DNA of 64,000 bases from Pelagibacterium lacus (GTDB taxonomy: Bacteria > Pseudomonadota > Alphaproteobacteria > Rhizobiales > Devosiaceae): the NCBI RefSeq assembly GCF_003345525.1, contig NZ_QQNH01000003.1, positions 62,001-126,000 on the forward strand, read 5' to 3'. Shown piece after piece: positions 8,601 through 16,952 of the stretch; position 1 is the stretch's first letter; each line of letters begins with the position of its first letter. Position numbers and translations under genes: made by a program. The notes under the pieces were generated by a model. That model saw only the letters and a list, made by a program, of their open reading frames with translations. It was not told where the DNA came from and made no database searches.

Positions 8601-9493
8601 GCGTCGACGTGACCTTGCGCATTTCCGGCCTGTTCCGCGATGCCTTCCCCAACCAGATTGCCCTGTTCGACCGCGCCGTGCGGGCCATCGGCGCCCTGGA
8701 CGAGCCGGTAGAGGACAACCCGATCGCCGCCCGTATGCGGACCGACGCGCTGGGGCTGATGGACGGGGGCGCCCGCGAGGCCGAGGCGGCGCTGCGGGCC
8801 GGGCACCGGATTTTCGGCGCCGCGCCGGGGGGCTATGGGGCCGGGGTGGGCAAGCTGGTCGAAACCGGACGCTGGCAGGACAAGGCCGATCTCGCCCGGG
8901 CCGTGGTCGAGAGCGGGCAATATGCCTATGGCGCCCATGTGGAGGGCGTCGCCGAAAAGGTCCTGTTCGCCGACCGGCTCAAGGGGGCCGACGCTGTGCT
9001 GCACGTGCAGGACAATGCCGAGCACGACCTGCTCGATTCCGACCAGTACTACCAGTTCGAGGGCGGGCTTTCGGCGGCGGTCGAAGTGCTGTCGGGGCGA
9101 AGGCCGGCCGCCTATCACCTCGATACCTCGCGTCCCGAGCGCCCGGTCGCGCGCACGCTGGAGGAAGAGATCGCCCGCGTCATGCGGGCCCGCGTGGTCA
9201 ATCCCAAATGGATCGCCGGCATGATGCGGCACGGCTATCGCGGGGCGTTCGAGATCATCGCGACGGTGGATTTCATGTTCGGCTTCGCGGCGACCACGGG
9301 GGCGGTCAAATCGCACCATTTCGACCTGGCCTTCGCGGCCTTCGTCGAGGACGGCGCGGTGCGGGATTTCCTGCAATCGGCCAACCGGTTCGGTTTTGAC
9401 GAACTGATCGATAGATTTCGTGAAGCGCGCGAGCGCGGCTTCTGGGCGCCGCGCTCCAATTTTGCCCATGCCCTGCTCGAGGATGAGAGATGA
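5672..9493 (+). CDS. cobN: Aerobic cobaltochelatase subunit CobN, with in-frame palindromic insert
   Basis: A 1273-residue large subunit of the CobNST cobaltochelatase, which inserts cobalt into hydrogenobyrinic acid a,c-diamide with ATP. CobN/magnesium-chelatase family segments run from about residue 230 to the end (for example IHNGKHGNLEWLPGKATALD and SVWGTANMRTGGDDIAQAL). Residues about 190-227 (ATPTPTPSPSPQGGG to EGEGLRVGWG) are not family sequence but the translation of a palindromic repeat that keeps the frame open. They fall in a linker before PAVPILFYRAVLEG. The gene overlaps cobO as ATGA. CobS and CobT are not in the window. Confidence 0.95.
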   Translation: MHLLAAQAGALQQEGEAIDLAQSPGDLVFASSADSELAMLAAAADRAGEEGLRLANLMRLAHNFSVDLWCEDTLAHARLIVIRLIGGAAYWPYGCDEIELLARQKGIALALLPGDAIPDPVLLARSTVSEADWYQLHHLFLAGGPDNADAILTAFGALARGESVPQAARAFPAFGFWDRRRGIVEGLASLATPTPTPSPSPQGGGEFSPQLGFPPLEGEGLRVGWGQEHRPAVPILFYRAVLEGAGTATLEALIAGLESKGLLPVPMVISSLKSVDCAAFVREALGALEPAAIFNLTGFALGVGDLAPERNPFALTDAPVIQLVQGSRPPALWHDDPRGLTAKDLAMQVVLPEIDGRVAALIVGHKAEAVWHARTQCPLAAFAPEPEGIARAVELAGNYARLRARAPKERRIGLVLANYPLRDGRLANGVGYDAPQSTVEILKALAGAGYDLGGGEPLRSDALSSGTALVQYLQTGPTNARPGRGMSDAVMKLERYEELLAALPPAMAEAITARWGAPGADPFVRGSAFHLPVKRFGNVAILLQPARAYDGAEEESFHDPNLVPPHAYVAAYLWLRHDFGMDALIHNGKHGNLEWLPGKATALDSLSYPVVLWGQVPHLYPFIVNDPGEGTQAKRRMGATIIDHLVPPLTRAETYGPLKDLEALLDEYYAAMGMDQRRLESLARRILDFARDARLDADVPLPEDEAVALNRIDNFLCELKESQIRDGLHVFGQSPRGQFERDLLVAFARVPRGEGEGGDASLVRALADDLRLGIDPLALDLAAPWTGPRPEILETGGVWRTGGDTIERLEALAAELVGGCAAEPDWRATRAVLETIETVIRPRLAACGPNEMRALLDGLDGKFVAPGPSGAPSRGRLDTLPTGRNFYSVDNRAIPTQTAWALGQKAADNLLRRHFQDHGAYPQAIAMSVWGTANMRTGGDDIAQALALIGARPVWQGSSLQVSGYEIVPLARLGRPRVDVTLRISGLFRDAFPNQIALFDRAVRAIGALDEPVEDNPIAARMRTDALGLMDGGAREAEAALRAGHRIFGAAPGGYGAGVGKLVETGRWQDKADLARAVVESGQYAYGAHVEGVAEKVLFADRLKGADAVLHVQDNAEHDLLDSDQYYQFEGGLSAAVEVLSGRRPAAYHLDTSRPERPVARTLEEEIARVMRARVVNPKWIAGMMRHGYRGAFEIIATVDFMFGFAATTGAVKSHHFDLAFAAFVEDGAVRDFLQSANRFGFDELIDRFREARERGFWAPRSNFAHALLEDER
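6240..6351. repeat. Palindromic repeat element inserted in frame in cobN
   Basis: About 112 bases with inverted ends (TGGCCaCCCCCACC at 6240 against GGTGGGGcCA ending at 6351) and two internal hairpins: GCCCCTCCCCTCAAGGGGGAGGGG (arms around 6264-6287) and CCTCCCCTTGAGGGGGAGGG (6311-6330). This is the form of the short mosaic palindromes common between genes in Hyphomicrobiales, here inside a coding region without a stop or frameshift. The translated peptide is Pro/Gly-rich. Confidence 0.85.
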
Positions 9494-10134
9494 CCGACCG
9501 CCAGCCCAAAAAGACCGATCTGATGAGCGAGGCGGAGCGCGATGCGTATCATGCCGAGAAGATGAAGAAGAAAAAGGCGGCGCGCGACAAGCTCGTGGCG
9601 GCCAACCAGGCCGAGAAGGGGCTGCTGATCGTCCATACCGGCAAGGGCAAGGGCAAATCGACCGCCGCCTTCGGCATGGTGTTCCGCGGCATCGCCCATG
9701 GGTTCAAGGTGGGTATCGTGCAATTCGTCAAGGGCAAGTGGCACACCGGCGAGCGCGATATCCTCGAGCATTTCCCCGACCAGGTGTCGATCAACGCCAT
9801 GGGGGACGGCTTTACCTGGGAAACCCAGGACCGCCAGCGCGATCTCGCCGCAGCGCGGAAGGCCTGGGAGCGCGCCAAGGAACTGATCGCCGATCCGGAC
9901 TACCAGATGGTGCTGCTCGACGAGCTCAATATCTGCCTGCGCTACGACTACCTGCCGCTCGACGAGGTCATCGCGACGCTGAAGGCCAGGCCGGAAGACA
10001 AGCACGTGATCGTCACCGGCCGCAATGCCAAGGACGAATTGATCGAGATCGCCGACCTCGTCACCGAAATGACCCTCGTCAAGCACCCGTTCCGCGAACA
10101 GGGGGTGAAGGCGCAGGCCGGCATCGAGTTCTAG
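9490..10134 (+). CDS. cobO: Cob(I)yrinic acid a,c-diamide adenosyltransferase
   Basis: A 214-residue CobO/BtuR-type ATP:corrinoid adenosyltransferase that transfers the 5'-deoxyadenosyl group of ATP to Co(I) corrinoids. The P-loop variant GKGKGKSTAAFG, the VQFVKGKW segment, Walker B-like VLLDELN and VTGRNAKDELIEIADLVTEM are the family landmarks, and the C-terminus (KHPFREQGVKAQAGIEF) is complete. Its ATG overlaps the cobN stop, so it is the third gene of the riboswitch-controlled cobW-cobN-cobO operon. Confidence 0.97.
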   Translation: MTDRQPKKTDLMSEAERDAYHAEKMKKKKAARDKLVAANQAEKGLLIVHTGKGKGKSTAAFGMVFRGIAHGFKVGIVQFVKGKWHTGERDILEHFPDQVSINAMGDGFTWETQDRQRDLAAARKAWERAKELIADPDYQMVLLDELNICLRYDYLPLDEVIATLKARPEDKHVIVTGRNAKDELIEIADLVTEMTLVKHPFREQGVKAQAGIEF

Positions 10135-10158
10135 CCCTATTGCTTGACGGCCCTCTGG

Positions 10159-10647
10159 CTAGAAACAGCCGCCATCCTGGGCGAGGCTCTGGCCGAGGCG
10201 GTTGACGATGGCGTCGAAATTGGGGACGTCCATGGCCGGATAGTCGAGCCGGACATTGGCCGTCTGCCGCCCGTCGCAGGTTGAAATCGCCTTGGCGTAG
10301 AAAATGTGCCCGCCCCGCGTGCCGCCCCAGGCGGCCCAGTCGGGGGTTTCGGAGCGGTAGGTGATGGTCCAGCCCTGGGCCTCGTCGCCGGAAATGCGGC
10401 TGCGGATCTCGCCCATGAAATCCCCCATCTGGCTCGGCCCGCCCCATACGGCGATGGTCGAGCGACCATTGCCAGCGCGGAACAGCTTGCCGTCCCCCGC
10501 CACCGCCGGCGCGCCATCGGCCCGGTAGTCGGCGGGGATGTCGACGGCAGTGCCGAAGCGCGGATTGACATAGCGGTGCCAGTCGCTGGCCCATAGGGGC
10601 GACGCGCAGCCGAAGATCAGGACGAGACAGGCGCACAGGCGAATCAT
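10159..10647 (-). CDS. Exported hypothetical protein
   Basis: A 162-residue protein with a signal peptide (MIRLCACLVLIFGCASPLWA, cleavage near residue 20) and a mature part starting SDWHRYVNPRFGTAVDIPADY. Two Cys remain in the mature chain (STCDG and the C-terminal GGCF), which could form a disulfide. The opening resembles small periplasmic proteins of unknown function common in Hyphomicrobiales; no catalytic motif is visible. It converges on cobO and is followed upstream by a metal efflux gene on the same strand with 44 bases between them. Confidence 0.7.
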   Translation of the reverse strand: MIRLCACLVLIFGCASPLWASDWHRYVNPRFGTAVDIPADYRADGAPAVAGDGKLFRAGNGRSTIAVWGGPSQMGDFMGEIRSRISGDEAQGWTITYRSETPDWAAWGGTRGGHIFYAKAISTCDGRQTANVRLDYPAMDVPNFDAIVNRLGQSLAQDGGCF

Positions 10648-10691
10648 GACGCCTCACTGTGCCTGCGATTGCGACCGGCGCAAGGCCAATA

Positions 10692-11339
10692 TCAATGGTG
10701 GTGATGGGGATGCCCGTGCCCGGCCGGCTCGCCCTGCCGCAGCTCGCCCAGCGCCTGGGTGATCACCCGGCTGGCCGAATGGAGGAACAGGCCGGCCATG
10801 ATGCCGGCGACCACGAGGTCGGGCCAGCCGGAATTGAACACAAAGACCAGCCCGGCGGCGCCCATCACCGCGACATTGCCGATGGCGTCGTTGCGCGAGC
10901 ACAGCCACACCGAACGCACATTGGCGTCGCCTTCAGCATATCGCACCAGAAGCAATACGCTGGCCACATTGGCGAGAAGGGCGATGAAGCCGACCACGCC
11001 CATCACCTCGGGTTGCGGCATGCCGAGGAAAAACAGCTGGTAGAGGGTGGAACCGGCCACCCACAGCCCCATGAGCAGCAGCGATATCCCCTTGGCCAGC
11101 GCGGCGCTGGCCCTGAGCCACAGGGCCTGCCCGATCACCAGGAACGAGATGAGATAGGTGACTCCATCGGCGAAGAAATCGAGCGCGTCGGCCTTGAGCG
11201 CCTGACTGCCCGACAGGGCGCCGGCGGTCATCTCCAGCGCGAAGCCGGCGAAATTGATGATCATGACGGCGATCAGCCGCCGCTTGTAATCGGCGGACAT
11301 GCCGTCGAATTGGGGCTCGTGAGTATGCGCGCAGGCCAT
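10692..11339 (-). CDS. Short CDF-family metal efflux transporter with altered ligand set
   Basis: A 215-residue cation diffusion facilitator-like protein (start MACAHTHEPQ). Five to six hydrophobic helices are visible and the usual cytoplasmic C-terminal domain is missing, replaced by a His tail (GHGHPHHHH). The transport site departs from the common HxxxD pairs: helix II reads D54-FFA-D58 and helix V reads C147-SRN-D151, so both His ligands are replaced. It diverges from a MerR regulator, and its promoter has the stretched spacing MerR proteins act on, so metal-induced efflux is likely. Which metal is not known. Confidence 0.85.
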   Translation of the reverse strand: MACAHTHEPQFDGMSADYKRRLIAVMIINFAGFALEMTAGALSGSQALKADALDFFADGVTYLISFLVIGQALWLRASAALAKGISLLLMGLWVAGSTLYQLFFLGMPQPEVMGVVGFIALLANVASVLLLVRYAEGDANVRSVWLCSRNDAIGNVAVMGAAGLVFVFNSGWPDLVVAGIMAGLFLHSASRVITQALGELRQGEPAGHGHPHHHH

Positions 11340-11382
11340 GGGAGAAGCGTCCGTTGCTCTTGCCAATAGGGTTCGGACCCCT

Positions 11383-11413
11383 CACATAGGGCCTCTAGTC
11401 ACTAGAGGTTCAA
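11383..11413 (-). promoter_or_regulatory. MerR-type promoter/operator of the efflux gene
   Basis: Read on the minus strand: TTGAAC (-35, at 11408-11413), a 19-base spacer, then TATGTG (-10, 11383-11388). Inside the spacer is a perfect dyad around one central base, CCTCTAGTCACTAGAGG (11392-11408). An overlong 19-base spacer with a centred dyad is the hallmark of promoters untwisted by MerR-family activators (ZntR, CadR, PbrR). The regulator gene starts 15 bases beyond the dyad on the other strand, implying autoregulation as well. Confidence 0.85.
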
Positions 11414-11427
11414 GAGGGAAATGCGGC

Positions 11428-11871
11428 ATGGCTGAAAGTTTTTCCATTGGCGACCTGGCGCGCCGCACCGGCATCAAGGTGCCCACCATCCGCTATTACG
11501 AATCCATCGGCCTGATGCCGGAGCCGGACCGCACGGCGGGCAATCAGCGCCGCTATGGCCGCGACGCACTCGACACGCTCAATTTCATCGCTCATGCGCG
11601 GGCCTTCGGCTTTCCCATGAAGTCGGTGCACCATCTGCTCGACATCGCTGCCCATCCCGAACGCCCTTGTGAGGATATCGACGCCCTGGTCGCCGAGCGG
11701 CTGATCGAGGTGGAGATGCGCATTTCGGGGCTGACCCGGCTGCGCGACGAGCTTTCCGGCCTCCTCGCCGGGCACGAGCACGGCACGGTGGGCGAATGCC
11801 GCATCATCGAGGCCTTTTCCGACCACAGCCTGTGCGCGCCCGGGCACAAGCACGACTTGCCCATGGAATAG
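11428..11871 (+). CDS. MerR-family metal-responsive regulator
   Basis: A 147-residue MerR protein starting MAESFSIGDLARRTGIKVPT. The winged helix-turn-helix (IRYYESIGLMPEPDR, NQRRYG) is followed by a dimerisation helix and a C-terminal metal-binding loop. Candidate thiol ligands are C81, C124 and C136 (VGECRII, HSLCAPGH), similar to the ZntR/CadR/PbrR layout, with extra His (GHKHD). The start at 11428 was chosen because the longer frame would run through the operator. Divergent from the CDF gene it presumably controls. Zn, Cd, Pb or Co cannot be separated from sequence alone. Confidence 0.9.
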   Translation: MAESFSIGDLARRTGIKVPTIRYYESIGLMPEPDRTAGNQRRYGRDALDTLNFIAHARAFGFPMKSVHHLLDIAAHPERPCEDIDALVAERLIEVEMRISGLTRLRDELSGLLAGHEHGTVGECRIIEAFSDHSLCAPGHKHDLPME

Positions 11872-11934
11872 AAGCGCTGGACCGGCTCGATCGTGCTAGG
11901 GACGAAAAATCGATCTTCTGGCAGGGGCCATGAT

Positions 11935-12972
11935 GTGAAAAGACCATCGATCGGCGATGTGGCGCGGCATGCGGGGGTTTCGACCGCCACGGTGTCGCGC
12001 GCCCTCAACGCCCCTGGGACCGTGGCGGAAAAGACCCGCCGCAAGGTGCAGCAGGCGGTTGACGCGCTGCATTACGTGCAATCGGAAACGGCGCGCAATT
12101 TCAAGAAGCAGCGCGCCAGCGCCGTGCTGGTCGTTGCAAGCGATATCGGCAATATCTATTATTCGGAGATCTTTCGGGGCATCCAGCGCCGGGCGGAAGC
12201 CTCGAACTATGCCATCTCCATCGCCAATCCCAGCCCCGGCGGCACGAGGGAGATGATTCTCTCCACCCTGCGCACCGCCAGGGTGGACGGGGTGATCATT
12301 CTCTCGGGCCACCAGATCGCCGATGCCGATCTGGGGCTGTTGCGCCAGCTCTATGCCGGTCCGCCGCCGCTCGTCGCCCTCAGCGAGGAGCGCGGTTCCC
12401 TGAAAATCCCGCATGTGCTGATCGACAATGAGCGCGCCGGTTGTCTGGCCGGGCGGCATCTGGTCGCTATGGGCCACAAGCGGATCGGCCATGTCCAGGG
12501 GCCGCACGATACCCCGGTGCGCCGGGCCCGCCGCAACGGGCTGCGCCGGGCCCTGGCCGAGGCCGGGCTTTCCCTCGACGCCGATCATCTCTTCGAAGGT
12601 GGGTTCAACGCCGAGGGCGGGCGGGCAGCGGCCGAGCGCTTCCTGACGCTCGAGGAGCGGCCGACGGCGGTGTTCTGCGCCAATGACGAGGCGGCGATGG
12701 GCTTCATCGCGCAATTGCACCACCACGGCATCGCGGTGCCACGGGATCTTTCGGTGATGGGGTTCGACGACATCGCGCTGGCAGACACCTATGTGCCGGC
12801 GTTGACCACGGTGCACCAGCCGCGCGAGGAGATGGGGCGGGAGGCCATGGGCCTCCTGCTCGACATCATCGAAAAGCGCCTCGCCGATCCCGTGCCGGTC
12901 GTTGAACTCCCGGTGCATCTGGTGCCGCGCGACAGCGTGCGGGCATTCGATGACGGCAGCGGCAAGCAATGA
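11935..12972 (+). CDS. LacI/GalR-family transcriptional regulator
   Basis: A 345-residue LacI-type repressor. The N-terminal helix-turn-helix and hinge are typical (SIGDVARHAGVSTATVSRAL), followed by a periplasmic-binding-protein-like sensor domain (ASDIGNIYYSEIFRGIQRRA; VMGFDDIALADTYVPALTTV). The GTG at 11935 follows an AGGGG site and gives the normal family start VKRPSIGDV; the open frame from 11893 adds 14 unlikely residues. No sugar transport or metabolic genes flank it, so it probably acts on a distant target or is an orphan regulator. The effector is unknown. Confidence 0.92.
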   Translation: MKRPSIGDVARHAGVSTATVSRALNAPGTVAEKTRRKVQQAVDALHYVQSETARNFKKQRASAVLVVASDIGNIYYSEIFRGIQRRAEASNYAISIANPSPGGTREMILSTLRTARVDGVIILSGHQIADADLGLLRQLYAGPPPLVALSEERGSLKIPHVLIDNERAGCLAGRHLVAMGHKRIGHVQGPHDTPVRRARRNGLRRALAEAGLSLDADHLFEGGFNAEGGRAAAERFLTLEERPTAVFCANDEAAMGFIAQLHHHGIAVPRDLSVMGFDDIALADTYVPALTTVHQPREEMGREAMGLLLDIIEKRLADPVPVVELPVHLVPRDSVRAFDDGSGKQ

Positions 12973-13039
12973 TTGTGAAGGCGGCAAGTTTCGTGCTAGG
13001 CGAAAACCAAACTGCCTCACTCAAGTTAAATCATCCGGC

Positions 13040-14029
13040 GTGAAGACACCGCTCATATTTTCGACCTCTCCCCGCGGCGACGAGATCGCCCGCCATGTGG
13101 CCCAATTGCTCGGGGCTCCCGTGCATCTGTGCGGGGCGGGCCGCGAGGATGCCGCGCCGCTGGTGCAGGCGGCCTATGCCGAGGGCGTGCCCATCGTCGG
13201 GGTCTGCGCGGCGGGGGTCTTGATTCGCCTCCTGGGGGGGAGCCTGGGCGAGCGCGCCTCCGAGCCGCCGGTCCTCGCGGTTTCCGCCGATGGCAAGGTG
13301 GCGGTGCCGCTGCTCGGCGGCCATCGCGGCGCCAATGCGCTGGCCCGCTGGGTGGCGGACGGGTTCAAGGGGTTTGCGGCGGTGACCTCGACCTCCGACA
13401 CGCTCTATGATTTCTCGCTCGACGATCCGCCCCCGGGCTATGTGGTGGCCAATCCCGAAGCGGTGCGTCCGCTGATGGCGGCGCTGCTCAATGGCGAAAA
13501 GCTCCGCGTCGAGGGGCTGTCGGGCTGGCTGGAACTGGCCGGCTATCCGGTCTCGCCCGAGGGCAGCCAACTCCTGCGCCTGAGCGAAAGTCCGGCGCCG
13601 GGGCCGGGCCTGCTGGTTCACCCGAGGACGATTGCCGTGGGCGTGGGCTGCACCTCCGCAGCGACGGCGGACGAGATCGAGGCCTTGATCACCGGGGCGC
13701 TGGAGACGGCAGGGGTCGCTGCCGGCGCCATCGCGCTGCTGGCCAGCCTCGAAAAGCACGCCAAGACTCCGGCGCTGCGCGCGGTGGCCGAGCGGTTCGG
13801 GGTCCCCTTGCGGGTGTTTTCACGCCGCGAGCTGGACAAGGAGAAAAAGCGCCTGCTGACGCCCTCTCCCATCGTCGAGGCGGCGACCGGGCTGGCCGGA
13901 GTCTGCGAGGCGGCGGCGCTCAAGGCCGGCAATCTGATCCTGGGCAAGCAGGTTTCGGCCCATGCCACCTGCGCGCTGGGACGGGCCGATACCCCCATCG
14001 ATCCGGCCCACTTCGGCAAATCCGCCTAG
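13040..14029 (+). CDS. cbiG: Cobalt-precorrin-5A hydrolase CbiG (CbiG N-terminal plus CobE-like domain)
   Basis: A 329-residue protein with a CbiG-type N-terminal region (TSPRGDEIARHVAQLLGAPV; LLGGHRGANALARWVADG) joined to a C-terminal CobE/GbiG domain (IAVGVGCTSAATADEIEALI; FGVPLRVFSRREL; ATCALGRADTPI). The family opens the precorrin-5A ring lactone and releases acetaldehyde. The GTG start at 13040 follows the long frame that begins inside lacI and is otherwise out of phase with it. It converges with cobK, the two TAG stops sharing CTAG at 14026-14029. A CbiG-type enzyme alongside aerobic CobN is a known hybrid arrangement in alphaproteobacteria. Confidence 0.9.
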   Translation: MKTPLIFSTSPRGDEIARHVAQLLGAPVHLCGAGREDAAPLVQAAYAEGVPIVGVCAAGVLIRLLGGSLGERASEPPVLAVSADGKVAVPLLGGHRGANALARWVADGFKGFAAVTSTSDTLYDFSLDDPPPGYVVANPEAVRPLMAALLNGEKLRVEGLSGWLELAGYPVSPEGSQLLRLSESPAPGPGLLVHPRTIAVGVGCTSAATADEIEALITGALETAGVAAGAIALLASLEKHAKTPALRAVAERFGVPLRVFSRRELDKEKKRLLTPSPIVEAATGLAGVCEAAALKAGNLILGKQVSAHATCALGRADTPIDPAHFGKSA

Positions 14030-14766
14030 ATCAAATCCGCCAGCAGGGCCGCGACGCTGGAAAAGCTGCGCACCGGCGGCAGCGGGGGCCGGGCGACCAT
14101 GATGACGGCGATTCCCAGATCGGCCGCGGCATCGAGCTTGGCGTGGGTCTGATCGCCGCCGGAATTCTTGCTGACCAGATGGGTGATGCCCCGGGCCGAA
14201 AACAGCGCGCGCTCGTCGTCGCGGGAAAACGGCCCTCGGGCCGCGATCGCCGTCCAGTCGGCGGGAAGCCCGGACGGCACCTCGATCATCCGCGCGACGA
14301 AACGGCAATCGGGGCGGGAAAAGAACGGCGCCAGCTCCTGCCGCCCGATGCTGAGAAAGCCCGTCGCGCCACTGGGCAAGATGGCCGCGGCGGCCTCGAT
14401 GGTCGCGACCTCGATCCAGGGATGGTCGGGCGGCGCCGACCAGGCCGGGCGTTCGAGCCGGACCAGCGGCGTGCCGGTCCTGCGGCACGCGGCAGCGGCA
14501 TTGGCCGAGATGCGGGCCGCGAAGGGATGGGTGGCGTCGATGACCAGATGCGGCCGCTGGGCGGCGAGATAAGCCGCCAGCCCCTCCGCCCCGCCGAAGC
14601 CGCCGCTCCGCACGGCGCCGGCCGGAAGGCTCGGGGCGCTGGTGCGCCCGGCCAGCGAGGTGGTGACCTCATGGCCACGGGCCACGAGGGCGGCGGCCAG
14701 CGCCCGCGCCTCGCCGGTTCCGCCCAGAATCAGGATGCCGCCGCGATCTGCGTTGCCGTTGCCCAT
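14026..14766 (-). CDS. cobK: Precorrin-6A reductase
   Basis: A 246-residue CobK/CbiJ reductase that uses NADPH to reduce precorrin-6A. The N-terminal dinucleotide-binding loop ILILGGTGEARALAAALVAR is clear, as are HLVIDATHPFAARISANAA and the C-terminal THLVSKNSGGDQTHAKLDAA, which are family-diagnostic. It lies opposite to the flanking cob genes, converging on cbiG and diverging from cobA over 49 bases. Those 49 bases must hold promoters for both directions. Confidence 0.95.
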   Translation of the reverse strand: MGNGNADRGGILILGGTGEARALAAALVARGHEVTTSLAGRTSAPSLPAGAVRSGGFGGAEGLAAYLAAQRPHLVIDATHPFAARISANAAAACRRTGTPLVRLERPAWSAPPDHPWIEVATIEAAAAILPSGATGFLSIGRQELAPFFSRPDCRFVARMIEVPSGLPADWTAIAARGPFSRDDERALFSARGITHLVSKNSGGDQTHAKLDAAADLGIAVIMVARPPLPPVRSFSSVAALLADLI

Positions 14767-14815
14767 GGCCGGGCTTTATACAACCAAGTTCTAATGGTGT
14801 GCAGCGGGGATTCGC

Positions 14816-15661
14816 GTGTTCGGCTGGCTGAGGCGCAAGTGGCGGGAAAAAGGGCATTTCGCCCGGCTCGATTCGGCGGCCTTCCCCCGCTTCGAGCCCG
14901 GCTCGGTATGGCTGGTGGGGGCCGGCCCTGGCGCGCCGGGGCTCATCTCGCTGCTCGGCTATCACGCGCTGAGCGAGGCCGATGTGATCGTCCATGACGC
15001 GCTGGTGGGGCCGAGCTTGCTCGAGCTGGCCAATCCCCGGGCCAAAACGATCTTTGCCGGCAAGCGCGGCGGCAAGCCCTCGCCGAAACAGGCCGATATC
15101 ACCCTCAAGCTCATCGAGCACGCCAGGGCGGGCAAACGCGTGCTGCGCCTCAAGGGCGGCGATCCGATGATGTTCGGGCGCGGCGGCGAGGAAGCGGAGA
15201 CCCTGGCCCGCAACGCCATCCCCTTCCGCATCGTGCCCGGCATCACCGCCGGCATTGGCGGGCTGGCCTATGCCGGCATCCCGGTGACCCATCGCGACGC
15301 CAATCACGCGGTGATGTTCCTCACCGGCCATGACGAGAAGGGTGGCGTGCCCGAAGGGGTGGACTGGGACGCGGTGGCGCGGGCCGTGCCGGTGATCGTC
15401 ATCTACATGGCGGTTAAGCATCTGGCGCTCATTGCCGAGCGGCTGCTGGCCGCCGGGCGGAGCGGCGACGATCGGGTGGCGATCATCTCCCACGCCGCCT
15501 CGCCGGCCCAGTCGGTGATCGAAACCCGGCTGGCCGATATCGGGCAACTGATCCTCGCCGACATCCCGACCCCGGCCATCGTGGTCTTGGGGCCGGTGTC
15601 GAACTATCGCGCCGCGCTCGACTGGTACAGGGGCGCGCTGCGGGAGAACTCCCTTGGCTGA
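14816..15661 (+). CDS. cobA: Uroporphyrinogen-III C-methyltransferase
   Basis: A 281-residue SUMT. It methylates uroporphyrinogen III at C2 and C7 with S-adenosylmethionine to give precorrin-2. Visible motifs are VWLVGAGPGAPGLISLLG, the second signature RLKGGDPMMFGRGGEE and ITAGIGGLAYAGIPVTHR. It has about 30 residues before the catalytic fold (MFGWLRRKWREKGHF), basic and possibly just an N-terminal extension. The GTG start at 14816 follows AGCGGGGA. It overlaps cobB by 8 bases and heads a cobA-cobB-cobQ-cobD operon. Confidence 0.95.
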   Translation: MFGWLRRKWREKGHFARLDSAAFPRFEPGSVWLVGAGPGAPGLISLLGYHALSEADVIVHDALVGPSLLELANPRAKTIFAGKRGGKPSPKQADITLKLIEHARAGKRVLRLKGGDPMMFGRGGEEAETLARNAIPFRIVPGITAGIGGLAYAGIPVTHRDANHAVMFLTGHDEKGGVPEGVDWDAVARAVPVIVIYMAVKHLALIAERLLAAGRSGDDRVAIISHAASPAQSVIETRLADIGQLILADIPTPAIVVLGPVSNYRAALDWYRGALRENSLG

Positions 15662-16952
15662 GCCGCGCGGGCTGGTGATCGCCGCGCCGCGCTCGGGATC
15701 GGGCAAGACGGCGGTCACCCTCGGCATGGCGCGGGCGCTGGCCGACCAGGGCCATGCCGTCGCCCCGGCCAAGACCGGCCCCGATTATATCGATCCCGCC
15801 TTCCTCGCCCGTGCAGCCAGAACAGGCGCGGCGATCAATCTCGATCCCTGGGCCATGGATGCGCCGACCCTGCGGGGCCGCGCCTTCGCCCATGCGGAGG
15901 GGCACGAGCTTTTGCTGATCGAGGGGGTGATGGGACTGTTCGATGCCGCGCGCGACGGCACCGGCGCGACCGCCGACCTGGCGGCGGCGCTGGCGCTTCC
16001 CGTGGTGCTGGTGGTCGATTGCGAGCGGCAGGCCCAGTCGGTCGCCGCCCTCGTCCATGGGTTCGCCACCTGGCGCGAGGACGTGAATATCGCCGGGGTG
16101 ATCCTCAACAAGGTGGCGTCCGAACGGCACGAGGCCATGCTGCGCCAGGGGCTCGCCGCCACCGGACTCCCCTGTCTCGGCGCCCTGCCGCGGCGGGCCG
16201 ACATGATTTTGCCGGAGCGGCATCTGGGGTTGGTGCTGCCCGGGGATGTGGCGGGGATCGAGGACCGGATCGGCCGAATGGGGGCGATCATGGCCACCCA
16301 TGTCGATTTCCACCTGCTTCGGGCCATGGCGGCACCGCTGGCCCCGGCGGCGGCGGTGGCCGCGTTGCCCCCGCTCGGCCAGCGTATCGCCATAGCCCGC
16401 GATGGGGCTTTCGCCTTTGCCTATCCCCATCTTCTGGAAAGCTGGCAGCAGGACGGAGCGAGTCTCTCGTTCTTTTCGCCTTTGGCCGATGAAGCTCCCG
16501 ACGCCGATACCGATGCGGTGTTCCTGCCCGGGGGCTATCCCGAGCTCCATGGCGGGGCGCTGGCGGCGGCGGGCCGATTTCGCGCGGGGCTGATCGCGGC
16601 TCGGAATCGCGGGGCGCTGATCTATGGCGAGTGCGGCGGCTTCATGGTGCTGGGGGAAGCCCTCACCGATCGCGAGGGCGTCACTCATGCCATGGCGGGC
16701 CTGTTGCCGCTCGAGACGCGCATCGACCGCCCGCGCCGTGTGCTGGGCTATCGCCGCCTGTCCCATGACGGAGCCCTTCCGTGGCCGGAGCGGCTGATGG
16801 GGCATGAATTCCATTATTCCAGCGCGGCAGCGGGGGATATGCCGCCGCTTTTTAACGCTGCCGACGCGGCGGGCGCGCCGCTGGGGGCCATGGGCATGCG
16901 ACTCGGACGCGTCATGGGGTCCTATGCCCATGTGATCGAGGCGGCGCGATGA
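15654..16952 (+). CDS. cobB: Cobyrinic/hydrogenobyrinic acid a,c-diamide synthase
   Basis: A 432-residue ATP- and glutamine-dependent amidase that amidates the a and c side chains of the corrin ring. The N-terminal P-loop [19 protein letters not shown] and [11 protein letters not shown] belong to the ATP-binding domain; the C-terminal class I glutaminase-like domain has its Cys in [14 protein letters not shown] and ends with GHEFHYS. The start is a TTG at 15654 inside the cobA end, supported by GGGAG at 15642. It overlaps cobQ as ATGA. Confidence 0.95.
   Translation: MAEPRGLVIAAPRSGSGKTAVTLGMARALADQGHAVAPAKTGPDYIDPAFLARAARTGAAINLDPWAMDAPTLRGRAFAHAEGHELLLIEGVMGLFDAARDGTGATADLAAALALPVVLVVDCERQAQSVAALVHGFATWREDVNIAGVILNKVASERHEAMLRQGLAATGLPCLGALPRRADMILPERHLGLVLPGDVAGIEDRIGRMGAIMATHVDFHLLRAMAAPLAPAAAVAALPPLGQRIAIARDGAFAFAYPHLLESWQQDGASLSFFSPLADEAPDADTDAVFLPGGYPELHGGALAAAGRFRAGLIAARNRGALIYGECGGFMVLGEALTDREGVTHAMAGLLPLETRIDRPRRVLGYRRLSHDGALPWPERLMGHEFHYSSAAAGDMPPLFNAADAAGAPLGAMGMRLGRVMGSYAHVIEAAR

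Noticed and set aside
6230-9469. A 1079-codon open frame antisense to cobN
   Set aside because: Arg/Pro/Gly/His-rich shadow of a GC-rich gene; cobN on the plus strand has full family motifs and a ribosome site context.
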